A DNA stretch of 21,660 nt from NCBI GenBank assembly GCA_002256465.1, contig NQJG01000021.1, positions 1 through 21,660 on the forward strand. Reading direction: 5' to 3'. The notes beneath the pieces are model-generated. The model ran no database searches and was not told the origin of the DNA. It saw only the letters and a program-made list of their open reading frames with translations. Both the position numbers and the translations under genes were made by a program. Below are positions 19,685 through 21,660 of the stretch, piece after piece. Every line of letters begins with the position of its first letter. Position 1 is the first letter of the stretch. This DNA is from Methylococcaceae bacterium NSP1-1. GTDB taxonomy: Bacteria > Pseudomonadota > Gammaproteobacteria > Methylococcales > Methylomonadaceae.

Positions 19685-20611
19685 TTAAACTCTCTCAGCG
19701 ACTCGCATAATCGCACTTCTGGACCTTGGATTTTGACTGATTTCCTGCTTACCTGCTTTCAACGCTTTACCCCTTGCCTTTAAAACGCCTTTTGCGATAT
19801 CAACTTCCTTAATGGGCAATCTGCCCGGATTATACTTAGCGCCGGACTCATCCCTAATAAAGCGCTTTACAATTCTGTCCTCCAGGGAATGAAAAGAAAT
19901 CACTACCAAACGTCCTCCCTGCCTCAAGACTCGGGCGGACTGCTGCAAAACTGCCTTTAATTCATCCAGCTCTCTATTAATCTCAATACGGATTGCTTGA
20001 AACGTACGTGTTGCAGGGTGCTTATGTTTCTCCCTTACTGGTACTGCATCTTCAATTAGTTCCGTTAGTTGCCTGGTCGTTTTAATAGGCGACTGCGCCC
20101 TTTTTTCTACTATCGCTCGAGCTATGCGTCGCGCAAATCTTTCCTCACCATAGTCAAATAAAACCTTAACCAGATCTTTCTCATCGACACTAGCTAGCCA
20201 CTGTTCAGCCGAAACACCGGCATTGCCATCCATGCGCATATCCAGCGGGCCATCCCGCAAAAAGCTGAAGCCTCTTTCGGGATTGTCGAGCTGAGGTGAA
20301 GACACCCCCAAGTCCAGCAAAATACCATCGATTTTTCCTGCCAGACTTGCATTTTTAACTATACTTTCCAGCTCAGAAAAACAGCTATGCTTTAGTTTGA
20401 ACCGCTGGTCCGTAAGCATAACTTGTGCATAATCTGAATTAATAGCATCAGAATCACGATCAACAGCCAGCAATTGTCCGCCTGGACCCAGCAGATTCAA
20501 AATACCCTGACTATGTCCGCCACGTCCAAATGTACAATCGAGATAGATACCGTCTTGTTTAATCGCCAATTGCTGCAGGACTTCTGCATACATAACGGGT
20601 AAATGTTCCAC
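19685..20611 (-). CDS. rsmH: 16S rRNA (cytosine(1402)-N(4))-methyltransferase RsmH (MraW)
   Basis: SAM-dependent enzyme that methylates C1402 of 16S rRNA in the ribosomal P site. Motifs: LDCTFGRGGHSQGIL (SAM loop), AVDRDSDAI, GILLDLGVSSPQLD, RGFSFLRDGPLDMRM, HPATRTFQAIRI and ISFHSLEDRIVKRF. I chose the GTG at 20611 (308 residues, MEHLPVMYAEVL), because GGGAG lies 8 nt before it. A TTG two codons upstream (20617) leaves only 2 nt after GGGAG. The gap to mraZ is about 16 nt. The gene is intact. Confidence 0.95.
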   Translation of the reverse strand: MEHLPVMYAEVLQQLAIKQDGIYLDCTFGRGGHSQGILNLLGPGGQLLAVDRDSDAINSDYAQVMLTDQRFKLKHSCFSELESIVKNASLAGKIDGILLDLGVSSPQLDNPERGFSFLRDGPLDMRMDGNAGVSAEQWLASVDEKDLVKVLFDYGEERFARRIARAIVEKRAQSPIKTTRQLTELIEDAVPVREKHKHPATRTFQAIRIEINRELDELKAVLQQSARVLRQGGRLVVISFHSLEDRIVKRFIRDESGAKYNPGRLPIKEVDIAKGVLKARGKALKAGKQEISQNPRSRSAIMRVAERV

Positions 20612-20627
20612 TAACAAATCTCCCGTA

Positions 20628-21095
20628 TTAAAAAGATAAAGACCCTAGCTCTTCCAGACCTTCATTATCATCGCCATCCAACCATTGTTTCTCTTTGGCT
20701 GTCCAGGCATCTTCATTCCAGATTTCAAACTTGTTAAGTTGACCGACCAGGACAATTTTTTTATCCATACTGGCAAATTTCCTGAGCTTTTCCGGTAGTA
20801 GCAACCGACCCTGTCCATCCATTTCGCATTCAGATGCATTACCGATAACAAAGCGCCTTAACTTGCCGGCCATTTTATTTAAAGTAGGTAATTTACTGAT
20901 CGTTTGTTCAAGTTTTTCCCATTCAGGCAGTGGATAGAGCCATAAACAACCGTTTTCTCCAACGCATCGTTCGTCTACAGCAACCGTTACAACCATTTGA
21001 CGCTCGCAACAATCTTGTAATTCTTCCCGGTAACGAGTTGGAATTGCAAGACGTCCCTTATCGTCTAAATTGACTGAACTGATTCCTCGTAACAA
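20628..21095 (-). CDS. mraZ: Transcriptional regulator MraZ
   Basis: AbrB-like regulator that binds repeats upstream of its own gene and represses the dcw cluster. Two repeated halves carry the family motifs: NLDDKGRLAIPTRYRE and CEMDGQGRLLLPEKLR. No ATG is present at the start. The frame runs back to a TTG at 21107, but a second TTG at 21095 gives MLRGISSVNLDDKGR (155 residues), which aligns from the first residue with E. coli MraZ (MFRGATLVNLDSKGR, 152 residues) and has a G-rich ribosome site (TTTGGGG, 6 nt before). I therefore prefer TTG 21095. First gene of the cluster, under the promoter and boxes just upstream. Confidence 0.95.
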   Translation of the reverse strand: MLRGISSVNLDDKGRLAIPTRYREELQDCCERQMVVTVAVDERCVGENGCLWLYPLPEWEKLEQTISKLPTLNKMAGKLRRFVIGNASECEMDGQGRLLLPEKLRKFASMDKKIVLVGQLNKFEIWNEDAWTAKEKQWLDGDDNEGLEELGSLSF

Positions 21096-21122
21096 ATCCC
21101 ACCCCAAATAATTCTAAAAAAA

Positions 21123-21151
21123 ACCACTTTTCACCACTTTTTTACCACTTT
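21123..21151 (-). promoter_or_regulatory. Three direct repeats, probable MraZ operator boxes
   Basis: AAAGTGGT occurs three times on the minus strand (21144-21151, 21133-21140, 21123-21130) with periods of 11 and 10 nt, about one helical turn, between the -10 box and the mraZ start. Known MraZ boxes are tandem repeats of similar spacing: TGGGN in E. coli, AAAGTG-type in Mycoplasma. A further pair of TGGGN-like motifs (21096-21105) overlaps the ribosome site. Confidence 0.75.
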
Positions 21152-21156
21152 GATTT

Positions 21157-21185
21157 ACTATAGATTCCAAACAGTTCTTAGTCAA
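21157..21185 (-). promoter_or_regulatory. Main promoter of the dcw cluster (Pmra)
   Basis: On the minus strand TTGACT (21180-21185; 5 of 6) is followed by exactly 17 nt and TATAGT (21157-21162; 5 of 6). Transcription would begin near 21150, inside the first repeat box, and give a leader of about 55 nt before the mraZ TTG at 21095. No comparable promoter was evident inside the cluster, so it may serve all fifteen gene functions. Confidence 0.75.
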
Positions 21186-21257
21186 GGATGATTTCATTTA
21201 AACTCTTTCTTTTTTGACAATGACTTACATCACTCTCTAAAAGAGAGCAAACCACAC

Positions 21258-21286
21258 AAAACATAGCAAAATAAATTCTATGTTTT
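21258..21286. repeat. Perfect 9-bp inverted repeat upstream of Pmra
   Basis: AAAACATAG (21258-21266) and CTATGTTTT (21278-21286) are exact inverted copies around an 11-nt AT-rich centre. A-rich on one side and T-rich on the other, it could be a weak two-way terminator between rnpB and mraZ or a protein-binding site about 70-100 nt before the -35 box. The remaining spacer (21186-21500) holds no credible gene. Confidence 0.4.
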
Positions 21287-21384
21287 ATCATATGGTTAAT
21301 TGATATTATTAAGGCAATACTTTAAGTATAACCCTGCGAAAAACATCAGCTTTTTTAATGCAAGATAGAACAACGAGGAGGGAT

Positions 21385-21409
21385 TTTGCCGCACAAATTA
21401 ACCGGCAAA
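21385..21409. repeat. 7-bp inverted repeat in the rnpB-mraZ spacer
   Basis: TTTGCCG (21385-21391) and CGGCAAA (21403-21409) flank an 11-nt centre. On the plus strand it follows GAGGAGG and a tiny TTG frame of nine codons, but there is no gene downstream in that direction. Function not known. Confidence 0.3.
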
Positions 21410-21500
21410 TTTTGAATTAGAAGTTCAACACACATTCTGAAAATTAAGCAACAAAAATGAATCTGACAGCTCACTCATACACAACAAATAAATAAAGAAA

Positions 21501-21660
21501 GAGCCAGCCTGTAAGCCGGGTTCTGTCGAGAACAGCCATTCATCTAGGCTGCAAGTCACCTTGCAGCTCAAGCAATCTACCCAGGAACCGCGCGGGCCAC
21601 GCGTCTGTTCCTCTATTTGATCTTGCTCCGGGTGGGGTTTACCATGCCACTTCTGTTACC
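21501..21660 (-). ncRNA. rnpB: RNase P RNA, class A, 3' part (5' part beyond right edge)
   Basis: Catalytic RNA of RNase P, which removes 5' leaders from tRNA precursors. The minus strand reads GGTAACAGAAGTGGCATGG, CCACCCGGAGCAAG, ATAGAGG, GGGTAGATTGCTTGAG, CCTAGATGAATGGCTGT and GACAGAACCCGGCTTAC, closely matching the second half of E. coli rnpB in the same order. The 3' end lies near 21501, followed by a T-rich stretch (TTTCTTTATTTATT). About 160 nt of the usual 350-400 are in the window. In several gammaproteobacteria rnpB also lies upstream of mraZ. Confidence 0.95.

Noticed and set aside
20645..20851. 68-residue frame inside mraZ
   Set aside because: Out-of-frame copy of mraZ coding sequence.
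21280..21325. Second possible promoter upstream of Pmra (TTGCCT and TATGAT on the minus strand)
   Set aside because: The spacer is 19 nt and the -35 box weak; Pmra at 21157-21185 is much better.
21375..21415. Plus-strand GAGGAGG followed by a nine-codon TTG frame, a possible leader peptide
   Set aside because: No gene follows on the plus strand; only the antisense of rnpB lies downstream.

Overview
The window is a complete division and cell wall (dcw) cluster of a Gram-negative bacterium. It is transcribed entirely on the minus strand, so the map reads right to left. Gene order is mraZ, rsmH, ftsL, ftsI, murE, murF, mraY, murD, ftsW, murG, murC, murB-ddl, ftsQ, ftsA, ftsZ. This order, a MurE of the meso-diaminopimelate type, the FtsA/FtsZ tail motifs and rnpB just upstream of mraZ point to a gammaproteobacterium. 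A methanotroph-like member (Methylococcales) is my guess for the lineage, but the sequence alone does not prove it.

Layout. Positions 21501-21660 hold the 3' part of the RNase P RNA gene; its 5' part lies beyond the right edge. Positions 21096-21500 are a control region. It contains a near-consensus sigma-70 promoter with a 17-nt spacer, directly followed by three AAAGTGGT repeats that look like MraZ operator boxes. Positions 3792-21095 are the dcw cluster, with genes overlapping by 1-16 nt or separated by at most about 60 nt, so it is almost certainly one long transcription unit. Positions 3352-3791 are non-coding, with a strong hairpin after ftsZ and a promoter for the next gene. Positions 1-3351 hold a very large flavin/iron-sulfur oxidoreductase that runs off the left edge.

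How the genes work together. MurC, MurD, MurE and MurF add amino acids to UDP-MurNAc, which the MurB half of the fused protein makes; the Ddl half supplies D-Ala-D-Ala. MraY and MurG build lipid I and lipid II. FtsW and FtsI polymerise and cross-link septal peptidoglycan. FtsL, FtsQ, FtsA and FtsZ are divisome parts. MraZ probably represses the whole cluster and RsmH methylates 16S rRNA.

What is odd. Four genes carry deletion-type lesions. murF lacks about 88 nt including its ATP-binding P-loop and has a second frameshift at an A-run. ftsI lacks about 94 nt between its pedestal and transpeptidase domains. murC lacks about 10 codons in frame. The oxidoreductase has a one-base frameshift near 590-594. 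All four frame-changing lesions fit losses of 3n+1 bases. Since murC, murF and ftsI are normally essential single-copy genes, sequencing or assembly loss is the simplest explanation. Other points of interest are the in-frame MurB-Ddl fusion with a plausible internal Ddl start, the multi-domain oxidoreductase in the place where lpxC often sits, and the MraZ operator. I found no mobile element, CRISPR array or tRNA, and no clear sign of a new defence or biosynthetic system.
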